64,000 nt of DNA, from contig NZ_JBFUPK010000001.1 of the NCBI RefSeq assembly GCF_041355105.1, positions 1,426,001 through 1,490,000 on the forward strand, given 5' to 3'. The notes beneath the pieces were generated by a model. The model was not told where the DNA came from. It saw only the letters and a list, made by a program, of their open reading frames with translations, and searched no databases. Source of the stretch: Terriglobus sp. RCC_193 (GTDB lineage Bacteria; Acidobacteriota; Terriglobia; Terriglobales; Acidobacteriaceae). This document shows, piece after piece, positions 26,625 through 35,817 of the stretch. Numbering within the stretch: position 1 is the stretch's first letter; each line of letters begins with the position of its first letter. The translations under genes and the position numbers were made by a program.

Positions 26625-27143
26625 GTGACGGTGGTGCAATTACCGCCAGAGGATGCGGGAGCTTTGAAGAAGAAAGCGGCCATTCGAAAGCTCGACGGAA
26701 AGCGAGACAACGCTGCGCGATTGCCCCGCACCGTTCGCCTGGTGGTGGCCGCCCTGATTCTTCGCCCCGGCCCCGATGGCGCGGAGGAAGTGCTGATCTG
26801 CCAGCGAAAGCCGGATCAACCCATGAGCCTGAAATGGGAGTTTCCCGGCGGCAAGATTGAAGCCGGTGAAGGCCCGGAAGAGGCCCTGCGTCGCGAACTG
26901 GATGAAGAGCTGGGCATCCATGCGGAGATTGGGCCGTTGCTGACACGCGTCCGCCACAACTATCGCAATGGCGGCGCGGTAGATATTCAGTTTTTCCGTG
27001 TACGCAGTTTCACCGGCGAGCTACAGAATCGGATCTTTCAGCAGATTTGCTGGTCTGGTTTTGAGGCGCTGCCGGAATATGACTTTCTGGCGGCAGACCT
27101 GGGCATGATCCATGATCTGGCCGAAGGCAAGCTGCGCGTATAA
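26625..27143 (+). CDS. Nudix hydrolase (MutT-like)
   Basis: 172 residues from a GTG. The Nudix box is intact: GGKIEAGEGPEEALRRELDE then ELGI (about 74-98), with all catalytic Glu residues. The preceding LILRPGPDGAEEVLICQRKP and following VDIQFFRVRSF strands give an 8-oxo-dGTPase-like fold. Nucleotide pool cleaning is likely but not proven. The first 30 or so residues are not conserved in the fold and may include an over-extended start. Confidence 0.88.
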   Translation: MTVVQLPPEDAGALKKKAAIRKLDGKRDNAARLPRTVRLVVAALILRPGPDGAEEVLICQRKPDQPMSLKWEFPGGKIEAGEGPEEALRRELDEELGIHAEIGPLLTRVRHNYRNGGAVDIQFFRVRSFTGELQNRIFQQICWSGFEALPEYDFLAADLGMIHDLAEGKLRV

Positions 27144-27207
27144 CAGCAAGTGGCATACTTTCTGATACTTAAAGAAACTATCGAAGGCGGGACTTCAGCA
27201 TCCCGTC

Positions 27208-27753
27208 CTAGGCCGCGAGCGCGTTCACAATTTCTCGCGAGAAGGCTGGAATGTCTCCCGGGTTCCGGCTTGTGATGAACTGACCGTCGACCACCACGTC
27301 CTTGTCTACCCACTTTGCCCCGGCGTTCAGCAGATCGGTGTGGACACTGGGCCATGAAGTCATGGTCTTTCCCTTCACCACGCCCGCTTCAATCAACGTC
27401 CACGGGCCATGACAAATGGCTGCTGTCGGCTTGCCGGTTTCCACAAACTCCTTTATGAAGTGCACCGCATCCTTGTCTATGCGCAACCTATCGGGGTTGA
27501 TCTGGCCGCCGGGCAGTACCAGCGCATCGAACTCGTCTGCCTTTGCGCTTCCCACGAGAGCATCGACTTTGACCTTGTTGCCCCAGTCGGTCTTATCCCA
27601 ACCCTTGATTTCCTTCGGTGTGGTTTTCACGCTCAGCACGGTGATGGTGGCGCCTTCCCTCTCCAGGTTCTTCTTTGGCTCCATCAGTTCCGCCTGCTCA
27701 AAGCCATCGGTCGCCAGAATTGCAATCTTTTTTCCTGTCAGCTTACCGTTCAT
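27208..27753 (-). CDS. DJ-1/PfpI-family protein (YhbO-like)
   Basis: 181 residues. LPGGQINPDRLR and the nucleophile elbow AAICHGPWTLIEAG (Cys-His) identify the class I glutamine-amidotransferase-like PfpI/YhbO family. Members are described as glyoxalase III or deglycase/stress proteins. The ATG at 27751-27753 has AAGGAG seven bases before it; an upstream extension is rejected. It is convergent with the Nudix gene. Confidence 0.9.
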   Translation of the reverse strand: MNGKLTGKKIAILATDGFEQAELMEPKKNLEREGATITVLSVKTTPKEIKGWDKTDWGNKVKVDALVGSAKADEFDALVLPGGQINPDRLRIDKDAVHFIKEFVETGKPTAAICHGPWTLIEAGVVKGKTMTSWPSVHTDLLNAGAKWVDKDVVVDGQFITSRNPGDIPAFSREIVNALAA

Positions 27754-27910
27754 CGTGAATCTCCTTCCGTCGGACACCTTGCCGCCGACAGGTTCTGAGA
27801 TGGCCGGATAGTGCCGCGCGAGGCCTGCAGATGCCTTTCTGGCGCGGGGTCCATGTCTTGTTATGAAAATCAGCGGTTTGCCCGTGGCGCAAGTCTGCTA
27901 TAAACCGTCA

Positions 27911-29239
27911 ATGCGCCGATTGCTGCTGTTCCTGTTATTTCTTGTGGCGGTTCCGATCCACGCCGCCGCCACGCCCGCTGAAAAGCTGGCCAACGATGCG
28001 GCCCAACATGAACTGGATACTTCGCCCGAAGGTGGCAACATCCCGTCGTATTCGCTGAAGCCGGCGGATCTGGCCAAGGCACAGCATTTGGACAAGGTGG
28101 ATACGGTGCTGCACTTCGCCACGTCCATCTGGTCGCTGGTGTACACCATAGCCCTGCTGGCGCTGGGGTCTGTGGGATGGATGCAACGGACGGCGACCTC
28201 GCGCTTCAAGAATCGCTGGCTGCAGGGTGCCACCTTTCTACTTCTGTTTCTTGTCATTACAGGTTTGTTGGACGCGCCCTTTGGCATCTATGGCCATTGG
28301 CTACGTTTGAAGTACGGGTTGAGCGTGCAGGGCTGGGGAAGCTGGCTGGGAGATCAGGCGAAGAGTGCGGGTATTGGCTGGGTGATTGGAACGCTGCTGG
28401 TGATGCTGCTGTTCTGGTTCATCCGCAAATTCCCACGACGCTGGTGGTTTGGGTTCTGGATTGTCTCCATCCCCATCACGCTGGCCGCCATCTTCGTTAC
28501 GCCCTATGTGATCGATCCACTGTTCAACAAGTTTGAGCCGCTACAGCAATCGCATCCGGAACTGGTGCAGCGACTGGAAGAGGTGGCGAACCGCGGACAC
28601 ATGAACATTCCGCCGGATCGCATGTTCCTGATGAAGGCGTCGGCAAAGGTGACCACGCTGAACGCATACGTCACCGGCTTTGGCGCATCGAAGCGCGTGG
28701 TGGTTTGGGATACGTCGATTGCCAAGGGCACACCCGACGAGATCCTGTTCATCTTCGGGCATGAGAGCGGGCATTACGTGCTGCATCACATTGTGCGCGG
28801 CATCCTGGTCAGCACTGTGATCACGTTCATCACGCTCTACCTGGGATACCTGTTTGTGCAGTGGGCCATCCGTCGCTTCGGCATTGCGTGGGGTATCCCT
28901 TCGCAGGATGACTGGGGCGCGCTTGCCGTGTTGTTGCTGGCGTTTTCTCTGTTCAGCTTCTTTCTGGAGCCGGTTACTTCCACACTGTCACGCCAGCAGG
29001 AACATGCTGCGGATGTCTACGGCATGGAGGCGATTCACGGCATCGTAGCCAACCCACAGGAGACTGCACGCGGAGCGTTTCAGGTGTTGGGAGAGACAAG
29101 CTACGACGTGCCGAATCCAAACCAGTTCCTGGAGTTCTGGACGTATGGACATCCCAGCATTGGACGCCGTGCGGCTTTCTCCACGCATTACGATCCGTGG
29201 GCCGGTGGCTACGCTCCGAAGTATTTCCCGAAGCAGTAA
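27911..29239 (+). CDS. M48-family (Ste24/CAAX-type) membrane metalloprotease
   Basis: About 442 residues. A signal or anchor (MRRLLLFLLFLVAVP) is followed by several TM helices. The zinc motif GHESGHYVLHH (HExxH form) has a downstream EHAADVYGMEA, whose Glu is the third ligand. TM helices flank the active site as in Ste24, so the role is membrane-protein or prenyl-peptide cleavage or quality control. I prefer the ATG at 27911 over one 48 bases upstream because the hydrophobic start fits. It has no operon partners. Confidence 0.88.
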   Translation: MRRLLLFLLFLVAVPIHAAATPAEKLANDAAQHELDTSPEGGNIPSYSLKPADLAKAQHLDKVDTVLHFATSIWSLVYTIALLALGSVGWMQRTATSRFKNRWLQGATFLLLFLVITGLLDAPFGIYGHWLRLKYGLSVQGWGSWLGDQAKSAGIGWVIGTLLVMLLFWFIRKFPRRWWFGFWIVSIPITLAAIFVTPYVIDPLFNKFEPLQQSHPELVQRLEEVANRGHMNIPPDRMFLMKASAKVTTLNAYVTGFGASKRVVVWDTSIAKGTPDEILFIFGHESGHYVLHHIVRGILVSTVITFITLYLGYLFVQWAIRRFGIAWGIPSQDDWGALAVLLLAFSLFSFFLEPVTSTLSRQQEHAADVYGMEAIHGIVANPQETARGAFQVLGETSYDVPNPNQFLEFWTYGHPSIGRRAAFSTHYDPWAGGYAPKYFPKQ

Positions 29240-29285
29240 GGCGCTACCATTCATCATTTGAGCGAAGCTCGTACGAACTAGGTTC

Positions 29286-29441
29286 GTCATCCTGAGCGAA
29301 GTCGAAAGACCCGCTTTCTTCTCGCACCACGGGAATGTTTCACAGAAGCCTGCTGCTTCTGTGCTTTCCATGAAGCATGTAGAGAGCACAGAAGGATGCA
29401 GGTCCCTTCGGCTTCGCACTCTGCACTTCGCTCAGGATGAC
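29286..29441. repeat. Inverted pair of the dispersed GTCATCCTGAGCGAAG repeat
   Basis: The arm 29286-29314 (GTCATCCTGAGCGAAG, then GACCCGC) faces its inverted counterpart at 29398-29441 (GCAGGTCC ... GCTCAGGATGAC). A smaller ACAGAAGC/GCTTCTGT stem lies between. The region from 29240 to 29481 holds no gene that I can support. Confidence 0.8.
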
Positions 29442-29481
29442 GGACTTCGAAGAACGCATTTGGTAAATGGATGAACTGCGG

Positions 29482-30732
29482 TTATCCGCGAATTGATTGC
29501 CACACCAGAACCAGCGATAGCCCCGTGACCAGAACGGCGGTGATCCACGCGATTGCGTTAAACCATGTGCGATTGCGGTACTCGCCCATCAACTCTGGTT
29601 TGTTGATCAGCTTCAACATGAAATACATCACCACGGGCAGCAGCAGGCCGTTCAACACCTGCGACAACACGGCCATCTTCACCAGCGGGAAGTTAGGAAT
29701 GAGTACAACAGCCGCGCCCGCTGCAATCAGGATCGTGTACAGCCAGTAGAAGACTGGCGCCTGTTTCCACGTGCGATCCAGACCGCTTTCAAAACCAAGG
29801 CCTTCGCAGACCGTGTATGCCGTGGAAAGCGGAAGGATGGATGCCGCAAATAACGATGCGTTAAACAACCCTGCGGCGAACAACAGGAAGGCGTAATCGC
29901 CCGCGATGGGTCGCATGGCCTCTGCCGCATCGGCTGCAACGTTGATGTTGCGCACGCCGTGAATCCACAACGTGGCTGCGCAGACCACCACGATGAACCA
30001 CGCCACCACGTCTGTGAAGATGGAACCGATAGTCACATCAAGGCGGGTGGCACGGTAATGCTTCACCGTCACACCCTTCTCCACGATGGAAGACTGCAGG
30101 TAAAACTGCATCCACGGCGTGATCGTCGTACCGATAACACCGATGGTCATGTAGACGTAATTGCGGTCGTGCCATAGAGAACGGTCGGGCAGTTTTACGG
30201 TTTCGACCAACGCCGTATGCCAGTCGGGTCTGCCGAGCACGCCTGCTGCGATGTAAGCGAGATAGACCACGCTGGCGAAGAGAAAAATCTTCTCGACGCT
30301 TTTGTAATCGCCTTTCACAACGAGTGCCCACACCAGGAACGCACAGATAGGCACGGCGATGTATTTGCTGACATGAAAGAGACCGAGTGCGCCAGCAATA
30401 CCGGTGAACTCCGCAATAACATTGCCAAAATTCACCACCACCAGCAACAACATGATGATGAAGGTCAGGCGCAGGCCAAACTCTTCGCGGATGAGATCGC
30501 TAAGCCCTTTGCCGGTAACCGCGCCCATGCGCGCGCACATCTCCTGCACCACGATGAGCGCGATGGTGATGGGAATCATCGTCCACAGCAGCGCGTAGCC
30601 ATACTGCGCGCCCGCCTGCGAATACGTGAAGATGCCGCCCGCATCGTTGTCCACGTTGGCCGTGATGAAGCCAGGGCCAAGTGCTGCAAGAAAGAAGAGG
30701 ATGCGGTAACGCCAGACCTTCAGCCACTTCAC
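29482..30732 (-). CDS. NRAMP-related divalent metal transporter (atypical; possible Mg transporter)
   Basis: 416 residues with about 11 predicted TM helices and the LeuT-like NRAMP fold. The usual TM1 metal-site motif DPGN is replaced by DNDA (28-31) in ANVDNDAGGIFTYSQAG. The usual TM6 MPHN is replaced by TPWM (205-208) in GTTITPWMQFYLQSS. NRAMP-related Mg transporters are known to lack the canonical residues. I infer Mg2+ or another divalent ion as substrate, not Mn/Fe with certainty. The GTG start overlaps the aldo/keto reductase stop (GTGA). Confidence 0.82.
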   Translation of the reverse strand: MKWLKVWRYRILFFLAALGPGFITANVDNDAGGIFTYSQAGAQYGYALLWTMIPITIALIVVQEMCARMGAVTGKGLSDLIREEFGLRLTFIIMLLLVVVNFGNVIAEFTGIAGALGLFHVSKYIAVPICAFLVWALVVKGDYKSVEKIFLFASVVYLAYIAAGVLGRPDWHTALVETVKLPDRSLWHDRNYVYMTIGVIGTTITPWMQFYLQSSIVEKGVTVKHYRATRLDVTIGSIFTDVVAWFIVVVCAATLWIHGVRNINVAADAAEAMRPIAGDYAFLLFAAGLFNASLFAASILPLSTAYTVCEGLGFESGLDRTWKQAPVFYWLYTILIAAGAAVVLIPNFPLVKMAVLSQVLNGLLLPVVMYFMLKLINKPELMGEYRNRTWFNAIAWITAVLVTGLSLVLVWQSIRG

Positions 30733-31712
30733 GCGTCACACTCCGCATGGATGGAGGCGGCTGATTCCTGCACCTTTTCGTAAAGTTTGCGCGCGGCCTC
30801 GTCTCTTGCGGAGGGCACAGCAAACGCGGCATTCTCCGCAATATGTTTCCGGTTCTTCGACGAGAACAACAGTACGCCAGAAGGATTCATCTGCAAGGCG
30901 GCGCGCATCATCAATTCACTCAGGACTCCGCCATCGGCAAGATCCTGATTCACTGCCGCGGACCACTCCCTCATCCGAGGCGGCGATGCAGACAACCACT
31001 GCCGCAAACGTCGGAAGTTATCGCCAAGCGAACGGTGATGGATGCGAAACGCAGCGTCCGAACGAGCCGCATCAAAGACGGACCACTCACACTGAATGAC
31101 CTGCGCATAGGCGGGGCTTTCCTGCTGAATGGCCTCAACATGCGCGGGATCGGTACCAATCCCGAATGCGCCAATCTTGCCTGCGGACTTCGCTGCTTGC
31201 AGGAACTCCAACAGAGCCGCGTTGCGTACTTCTTCAGCCGTTGCGTCATGCAGCAGGAACAGGTCAATGCGTTCCACACGCAGATCGCGCAGGCTCTTTT
31301 CCAATGATGCGGAAGCCTTTTCCGGCGACAGATCACGTGGTGCGCGCGGCCCTGCAACACTCTTTGCCACGCGTTGCGCACGTTGCTTCAAGCCAGGAAC
31401 AGCCTTCACCAGCGGCGCGACAAAACGACGTGCCGTGGCGATCATGCCGGGATGTTTTGCAGGCGGGATGCCGAACTTTGTTGCGACGGTTACCTCGCCC
31501 GGATGCCGGGAGAGGAACTCGCCGAGGCAGGCCTCTGCTTCGCCATAACCGTACATCGGCGCGACATCAAAGTGGCGAATGCCCGCTTCAAATGCCCACT
31601 CCAGCGTCCGCAACGACTGTCGGCGATCCATGCTGCCCATCAGGCTGGAGCCGCCGAAGCCAAGCCGCGTTGTGCGTCTTGCCGTGTCCGCGAGTTGAAC
31701 TGTATCCACCAT
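30729..31712 (-). CDS. Aldo/keto reductase
   Basis: 327 residues in a TIM-barrel NADPH oxidoreductase fold. LGFGGSSLMG opens the barrel. HFDVAPMYGYGEAEACLGEF holds the catalytic Asp and Tyr. VTVATKFG carries the catalytic Lys, and RIDLFLLHDA supplies the His. The C-terminal cofactor segment is divergent (LLFSSKNRKHI), so the nucleotide preference is unclear. The gene overlaps the transporter start and follows the GMC oxidoreductase by 37 bases. Confidence 0.88.
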   Translation of the reverse strand: MVDTVQLADTARRTTRLGFGGSSLMGSMDRRQSLRTLEWAFEAGIRHFDVAPMYGYGEAEACLGEFLSRHPGEVTVATKFGIPPAKHPGMIATARRFVAPLVKAVPGLKQRAQRVAKSVAGPRAPRDLSPEKASASLEKSLRDLRVERIDLFLLHDATAEEVRNAALLEFLQAAKSAGKIGAFGIGTDPAHVEAIQQESPAYAQVIQCEWSVFDAARSDAAFRIHHRSLGDNFRRLRQWLSASPPRMREWSAAVNQDLADGGVLSELMMRAALQMNPSGVLLFSSKNRKHIAENAAFAVPSARDEAARKLYEKVQESAASIHAECDA

Positions 31713-31749
31713 GTTTATTGCAGTATCACCTAAGCGTTACGTGTGCCGT

Positions 31750-33312
31750 TCAGGATTGCGCCAGTGTTGCGCCCAGGCGCAATGCCAGTGCCAGCGCGGT
31801 ATGTGTGGGGTTGGAATAGCCGCCGGTCGGGAAGACTCCGGCACTGCATAGGTGCAGGTTCTTCGTTCCCCATAGGAGCAGGTTGGTATCCACCACGCCC
31901 TTTGCAGGATCGGCAGACATGCGCGTACCGCCAATGTGATGCAGGCCATCGTCACAGTGCGCACGGATCGCATCATCCGACGCGAGATCAATGCGCGGCT
32001 TCAAACGCGCAATGCCCTGCTGTATCAGCTCGTCACCGGTCAATTGCAGAAAGGTGCGGATGGTGGCCAGTTCCAACTTCGAAATAACCCAGCGCAGACT
32101 GGAGCGACGCATACCCAGTGCGTCTCGATCGTCTGTAAGTGTGATGCGGCTCTCTGAATCAGGCTGCTGTTCACAGTGCACACGCATGGTGATGCGCGCA
32201 CTCGGCGCCACGTACACGCGATGACGTGCTGCATAAGCCCACGTCTGTTTCAGCAATAGAGGCAGGTTCTGCATCAGCGCGGAAATCTGTGTACTATCCA
32301 CGTCTTTCCATTGGCGATAAAGCAGGCGCTTGCCGATTGCTTTCACCGCCGCGCCACGCTCTTCCGTATCGTCGTGGAACGCCATAGTCGCCGCCACGTT
32401 CAGAATCCTGCGTTGCTCCTGCTGCCGTGCACTCAATCGAAACTTCGGGTGGAATTTGTAGCCGTTCAGAAGCACGTTAGTGAATGCAGCAAAGAATCGA
32501 CCGCGGTCCAGCGGTTCCACATCCATCACATCGCAATCCACGTGGTCCTGAAAGCCTCGTCCTACCAGGCCATTGGGATTCCATGCGACTCCATGCTTCT
32601 CTTCCAGGTGCAGCAACAGCCGCGACGTTTCAATGGCTCCGGTGGCCAGCACAAACTCGTTTGCGGTCACACGCGCGGTGTTGCCATTCAGGCTGCGAAG
32701 GATTGCCGCGCGGATGTGTGCGTCATCGTCTGCACGCTCCAAGTCCACCAGGTTCGCGTGTACCAGCACCGTAAGGTGTGGCGACGACGCCATCTCCGCG
32801 CCGTGGACTTTCGCAAAGTTTGGCTGCTTAAGCCAGCGTGTGAAATACGGTTGCAGATCCGGCCCAAGCTGCGGCGCGGACATACCCAGAGCCTTCCACA
32901 CCGCGGCATCTTCGCCGATAGCGCCCAGGCTTTCGTATTGAATCGCTTCTGCATAAAACGGCATCAGTTCTTCGCGTGACACATCCCATCCGCTGTGCGG
33001 AACCCATTCGCGATGCGCAAAGTCAATAGGCTCCAGCGGCAGTATCTGGCCACCCCATCGCGTGGTGGTGCCGCCCCATGTACGAAAGCGACCGGTGTGA
33101 ACGCCGGTGTGTGGCTGCTCCGTCACATCCGTGCGGTAAAGCTGCTGCGAAGCTTCTTCCAATACAGCGCCACCGCTTTCCACCAGCAGAACGCGTTTCC
33201 CGGCGCGCAGCAGGCGCACCGTAAGCACGATGCCGACGGCACCTGCCCCAACGACGCAGACGTCATAGGCAGCTTCGTTTGTGAATGGCTGCTTCTCCAG
33301 ATCAAACGTCAT
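31750..33312 (-). CDS. GMC-type FAD-dependent oxidoreductase
   Basis: 520 residues. The ADP-binding motif VVGAGAVGIVLTVRLLRAGK (about 20-39) starts the FAD domain. The signature RTWGGTTTRWGG, then VLATGAIETSRLLL, and a C-terminal HHIGGTRMS ... GYSNPTHTAL motif supply the FAD-contacting His and Asn of the family. The protein is cytosolic, with no signal peptide. It overlaps the glycosyltransferase stop by four bases. The likely substrate is a sugar, alcohol or glycan, given the neighbours; this is inference. Confidence 0.9.
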   Translation of the reverse strand: MTFDLEKQPFTNEAAYDVCVVGAGAVGIVLTVRLLRAGKRVLLVESGGAVLEEASQQLYRTDVTEQPHTGVHTGRFRTWGGTTTRWGGQILPLEPIDFAHREWVPHSGWDVSREELMPFYAEAIQYESLGAIGEDAAVWKALGMSAPQLGPDLQPYFTRWLKQPNFAKVHGAEMASSPHLTVLVHANLVDLERADDDAHIRAAILRSLNGNTARVTANEFVLATGAIETSRLLLHLEEKHGVAWNPNGLVGRGFQDHVDCDVMDVEPLDRGRFFAAFTNVLLNGYKFHPKFRLSARQQEQRRILNVAATMAFHDDTEERGAAVKAIGKRLLYRQWKDVDSTQISALMQNLPLLLKQTWAYAARHRVYVAPSARITMRVHCEQQPDSESRITLTDDRDALGMRRSSLRWVISKLELATIRTFLQLTGDELIQQGIARLKPRIDLASDDAIRAHCDDGLHHIGGTRMSADPAKGVVDTNLLLWGTKNLHLCSAGVFPTGGYSNPTHTALALALRLGATLAQS

Positions 33313-34361
33313 GCCGTACCGAGCCTCTTTCTCACCAGTGGTTCCAACCGCTCCACAATGTGACGCACCTGCGTGTCGTTGTCATAACCGGAACTTAGAG
33401 CGCGCTGCCATCCCGCATACGCAATGCGTGTACGCGCCGGTTCGTCATGCAGATACTTCCGCACCTTTGCAATGCACTCTTCCAGCCCGGTGAAAAACAC
33501 AGCTTCTTCGTCTTCCACAAATCGCGCCGCGTGCCCGGCAGAACGTTCGGCCAGCAGAAAGCCGCCGCACGCTGTAATTTCAAAGCTCTTGTGAACGAAC
33601 TCGTCCTGGTTGGAATGCGTCAGGAAAGACAGGTTGATACGCGAACGCCAGATGGCCTCGCGATAGTCATCGTTCCGCAGTTCGCCGTTACCGCGATACA
33701 GCGCAGCACCTCCCACGCGCTCCAGAGCAGGCTTCCATACCAACCCGCCATTCACTGCGACGGAAAAGCCCCCTTCCTTTGCCAGACGTGTAAGAAACTC
33801 CGGACGCTGATCGTACGGTGTGCCCACAAACGAAACATCACGATCACGGTCACGATCGGTCCAGCCTTCCGGAGGAGCAAAGTGGATGGTGGGCTCAAAC
33901 GCCGTCTGAATTTTGATGACGTCACGTGCACCGGCATTCCTGTAGTCGGTTACATTCACATCGCGCTGGGTGCAGTGCAGGTCATAGAACGGAATAGTCC
34001 TGGCATACAGCCTCCAGCCCGGATCGCGGCGCGGGCCGAAGAAGTTGTCGATCATGTACGAGACAGTGACGATGCCCTTCTTCCGCAGGCGCTTCAGCGT
34101 GGAGGGCTTCATGAAGAGGACCTTGTCCGCCCACACCACATCTGCTCGCAGAGTTTCCGCCATCGACAGGATGTCGCGATTCAGCCGTTCGACCTGAGGC
34201 CCCAGGACCAGACGAAATTCAACCTTCTGCAGCAGAGGATTTTGCTGGCGGTAGTCCAGCGTGTTCAGTTCAAAGACTTCATGCCCTTCCCGGCGCAACG
34301 CAAGAATGCGATACCACGCGGAGTCATAGGAAGTGATCTGCCCGGCGTAAAGAATCCTCAT
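33309..34361 (-). CDS. CgeB-like glycosyltransferase
   Basis: 350 residues. The N-terminal half (MRILYAGQITSYDSAWYRIL) is a Rossmann-like fold. The C-terminal half holds ITACGGFLLAERSAGHAARF, a GT-B nucleotide-sugar-binding type segment found in CgeB/DUF3880 and group-1 transferases. Acceptor and donor are unknown. It overlaps the GMC gene by four bases and follows the MgtE_N/CBS gene by three, so it is part of one leftward unit. Confidence 0.8.
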   Translation of the reverse strand: MRILYAGQITSYDSAWYRILALRREGHEVFELNTLDYRQQNPLLQKVEFRLVLGPQVERLNRDILSMAETLRADVVWADKVLFMKPSTLKRLRKKGIVTVSYMIDNFFGPRRDPGWRLYARTIPFYDLHCTQRDVNVTDYRNAGARDVIKIQTAFEPTIHFAPPEGWTDRDRDRDVSFVGTPYDQRPEFLTRLAKEGGFSVAVNGGLVWKPALERVGGAALYRGNGELRNDDYREAIWRSRINLSFLTHSNQDEFVHKSFEITACGGFLLAERSAGHAARFVEDEEAVFFTGLEECIAKVRKYLHDEPARTRIAYAGWQRALSSGYDNDTQVRHIVERLEPLVRKRLGTA

Positions 34362-34364
34362 GCG

Positions 34365-35636
34365 TCAGTGACCCGCCCTTAACAGAGCAATGACGTGTTC
34401 AGGGTAGATGACCCCTGCAAGCTGACGATCATGGTCCAGGACGGCCAATGAACGCAGGTTGTACTTATCGAATTGTTCCGCAATGGCGCGGCTTCCGGCG
34501 TCAATGGAACATATGTGCAGGTGCGCGTCCTTCACGTCCACCAACTTCGTTTCACCGTTCGAAAGTGCAAGTTTTGCCAAGGTCACAGCGCCTTTCAAGC
34601 GACCCTCCGTGTCCAGAAGAAAGACCTCATTCACCGTATCCAGATCGCCTTCAAAATTACGCAACGCCTCAATAGCCTGGTACACATCTGCGTCTTCGGG
34701 AACGGCAACATATTCCGTGGTCATGCGACCTGCGGCCCAATCTTCCGGAAACTCCAGCAGCTCTTTCACCTCGGCACGTTCTTCCGGTTCCATCTCAAGA
34801 AGGATTTCCTCGGAGCGCTCCTCGGGAAGCTCTGCCAGAAGATCCGCAGCGGCGCCGGGATCCATCTCTTCCACAATGTCCGCAACACGGCTGGATTCCA
34901 TGCCTTCCAGCAGGGAACGCTGCAGCTTCGGATCAACTTCTTCCAACGCTTCTGCTGCGATTTCTTCATTCAGCGAGCCAAACACGGCCTCGCGCTCCGC
35001 AGGCGCAAGCTCCTCCAGGATGTCCGCAATGTCCGAGGGATGCATGGTGGAGAGGCGGTCGCCTTCAATCTTCAAACGCACGCGGCGCGCTGGATCGCGA
35101 TCGATGAGATCAACAAATTCCCAGGGGATGACGCGGGGCTGAAAGCGGTGCGCCATGGCATCCACTGCATTTACAGGCAGGCCACGAAGCAGTCGCCGGA
35201 CCGCGCCACGCATGCCCACTTCCACTTCTGCAATGCGCAAACGGTGGAGTTCCTCGTGCGTCTCCCAGACCAGGTCGACGTCGTTTACACGCACCACCTT
35301 GTGGCCGTGTACGTCGATGATCTGCTGGTCGAGAAGGTCACGCTCCAGCAGCACGGAGGCATGCGGGATGTCGACGGGCTGTGGCCACTCCGCTTCCTGC
35401 TTCAGATGCAGTTCACCGGTATGACTGAAATGCAACGCGTGCAGCGGAACGGATTGCACTTGTCCCCCGCGCAGCTGGCCGGAAGCCGTCAGGAGCAGGC
35501 TGCTGATGTGTGTTCCGCCATCTTCCGTGGCCACAACAAGCTCCGCAATGCGTCCCATCAGGACGCCGTCGTGCGCCCGCACAGGATAGCCCAGCAGTGA
35601 GGAGAGACTCGTGCGGCGAACCGGCTGTTCGTTCAT
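34365..35636 (-). CDS. Soluble PRC-barrel / MgtE-N / CBS-domain protein, putative Mg sensor
   Basis: 423 residues. An N-terminal PRC-barrel-like part (LLGYPVRAHDGVLMGRIAEL) is followed by an MgtE-N helical repeat (MHPSDIADILEELAPAEREA, then repeated DPKLQRSLLEGM and MDPGAAADLLAELP), and tandem CBS domains (MTTEYVAVPEDADVYQAIEA and following). MgtE's membrane pore is absent. In MgtE these domains sense Mg2+ and gate the channel. Here the protein heads a five-gene unit ending with the atypical NRAMP, so I infer it regulates that transporter. Confidence 0.85.
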   Translation of the reverse strand: MNEQPVRRTSLSSLLGYPVRAHDGVLMGRIAELVVATEDGGTHISSLLLTASGQLRGGQVQSVPLHALHFSHTGELHLKQEAEWPQPVDIPHASVLLERDLLDQQIIDVHGHKVVRVNDVDLVWETHEELHRLRIAEVEVGMRGAVRRLLRGLPVNAVDAMAHRFQPRVIPWEFVDLIDRDPARRVRLKIEGDRLSTMHPSDIADILEELAPAEREAVFGSLNEEIAAEALEEVDPKLQRSLLEGMESSRVADIVEEMDPGAAADLLAELPEERSEEILLEMEPEERAEVKELLEFPEDWAAGRMTTEYVAVPEDADVYQAIEALRNFEGDLDTVNEVFLLDTEGRLKGAVTLAKLALSNGETKLVDVKDAHLHICSIDAGSRAIAEQFDKYNLRSLAVLDHDRQLAGVIYPEHVIALLRAGH

Positions 35637-35817
35637 GCGTCACCGCCCCCTCTGTCCGAATCTGGGTGTTTTTACTGCCCTTCCGGCAGTCTACCGAAGC
35701 TACTGCCTTCCGGCGAAATCACCGGTTCGTCACAATTGCATTCGCAATGCTCCTTGACATTCCCGCGCTGGGAAAGCACACTGCCAGCAAGACCAAGCGG
35801 CCAGGGACCGAGACACG

